A stretch of 6,162 nucleotides of DNA from JBFEYJ01 sp041562215 (GTDB lineage Bacteria; Pseudomonadota; Gammaproteobacteria; Thiohalomonadales; Thiohalomonadaceae), in the NCBI GenBank assembly GCA_041562215.1, contig JBFEYJ010000179.1, positions 1-6,162 on the forward strand. The letters are read 5' to 3'. A model generated the notes under the pieces. It was not told where the DNA came from. It was given only the letters and a program-made list of their open reading frames with translations, and did not search any database. The translations under genes were made by a program, and so were the position numbers. This document shows, piece after piece, positions 5,847-6,162 of the stretch. Position 1 is the first letter of the stretch; every line of letters begins with the position of its first letter.

Positions 5847-6162
5847 TCAGCCTCTCAGTACTCGTTCAATGATCGCGACGTTCTGCTTCAGATGCTCGGG
5901 ATTGATGGTGCCCACCACCACGGAGTGCACCGGGTGTTCGAAAACAAAACGCAGCGCCTGCTCTACCCCGGCGCCTCCGGCGGCGGCATCCGCGTGGCCG
6001 CTCTGCAACCCCTTCTTGATCAGAATCCCCTTGCCAAGCTGGGCGGCCCGCTCCAGCACCGGTAGCTCCTCGGTGTGGAGCGGATTATAAGTGGCCATCA
6101 CCACGTCCATGTTCTCGACGCACCAGATCCCCCCCTCAACAGTCTTGGTAGACATGCCGACA
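5847..6162 (-). CDS. Aldo/keto reductase family protein, C-terminal part (gene runs off the window)
   Basis: About 105 residues are visible, entering from the right edge as V-G-M-S-T-K-T-V-E-G-G and ending at TGA (5849-5847). The ATG at 6155 is internal, because the frame stays open to the edge and family members have the same G-x-S-x-K-T-x-E-G-G block well inside the protein. DVVMATYNPLH (about 17-27 from that ATG) matches the Y-N strand, ILIKKGLQSG (44-53) matches the next conserved lysine segment, and ALRFVFEHPVHSVVVGTINPEHLKQN is the nucleotide-binding C-terminal region. Aldo/keto reductases are NAD(P)H-dependent TIM barrels that reduce carbonyls. The catalytic Asp-Tyr-Lys-His tetrad lies mostly outside the window, so activity and substrate cannot be judged. 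It abuts waaF with no spacing, so it is in the same operon. A link to LPS sugar metabolism is possible but unproven. A run of seven G (6129-6135, minus strand) encodes the E-G-G segment. Confidence 0.88.
   Translation of the reverse strand, partial: VGMSTKTVEGGIWCVENMDVVMATYNPLHTEELPVLERAAQLGKGILIKKGLQSGHADAAAGGAGVEQALRFVFEHPVHSVVVGTINPEHLKQNVAIIERVLRG

Noticed and set aside
6129..6135. C7 run as a phase-variable tract in the aldo/keto reductase gene
   Set aside because: The run encodes the conserved E-G-G segment and is only seven bases long. Nothing else supports phase variation.

Overview
The window looks like part of a lipopolysaccharide (LPS) core or surface-glycan locus from a Gram-negative bacterium. 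A clear ADP-heptose:LPS heptosyltransferase II (waaF) and a WaaE-type family 2 glycosyltransferase point to a proteobacterium. A gammaproteobacterium is my guess, but the sequence alone does not fix the genus. No RNA gene, insertion sequence, CRISPR array or integrase is visible.

Layout, left to right. Positions 1-75 hold the last 24 codons of a plus-strand nucleotide-sugar epimerase/decarboxylase that resembles UDP-glucuronate decarboxylase. It converges on a minus-strand pair: a SAM-dependent methyltransferase (983-1795), then a family 17 glycosyltransferase (120-952). The family 17 gene is broken by an in-frame TAA and by a one-base frameshift in an A run; only its last two thirds is an intact ORF. 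A short divergent gap (about 1796-1870) separates this pair from a lone plus-strand family 9 glycosyltransferase (1871-2920). The 3' end of that gene overlaps, tail to tail by 23 bp, a tightly packed minus-strand operon: partial aldo/keto reductase (5847 to window edge), waaF (4806-5846), WaaE-like family 2 glycosyltransferase (4031-4798) and family 4 glycosyltransferase (2898-4034). Spacings in this operon are TGA directly followed by ATG, 7 bp, and a 4-bp GTGA overlap, so the genes are probably cotranscribed and translationally coupled from a promoter outside the window.

The genes probably work together on the inner leaflet of the cytoplasmic membrane. WaaF adds the second heptose to the growing core. 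The family 2, family 4 and second family 9 enzymes would add further core sugars. The epimerase-type enzyme would supply a nucleotide sugar, and the methyltransferase (and formerly the family 17 enzyme) would decorate the glycan.

Base composition splits the window. 60-base lines I counted in the methyltransferase and at the start of the family 9 gene are about 37-43% GC. Lines counted from the later family 9 gene through waaF are about 52-65%. With the broken gene, this suggests that the left part is a more recently acquired, variable module next to a conserved core operon. I found no convincing novel system. The points most worth a second look are the decayed family 17 gene, the mosaic composition, and the oxidoreductase coupled to waaF.
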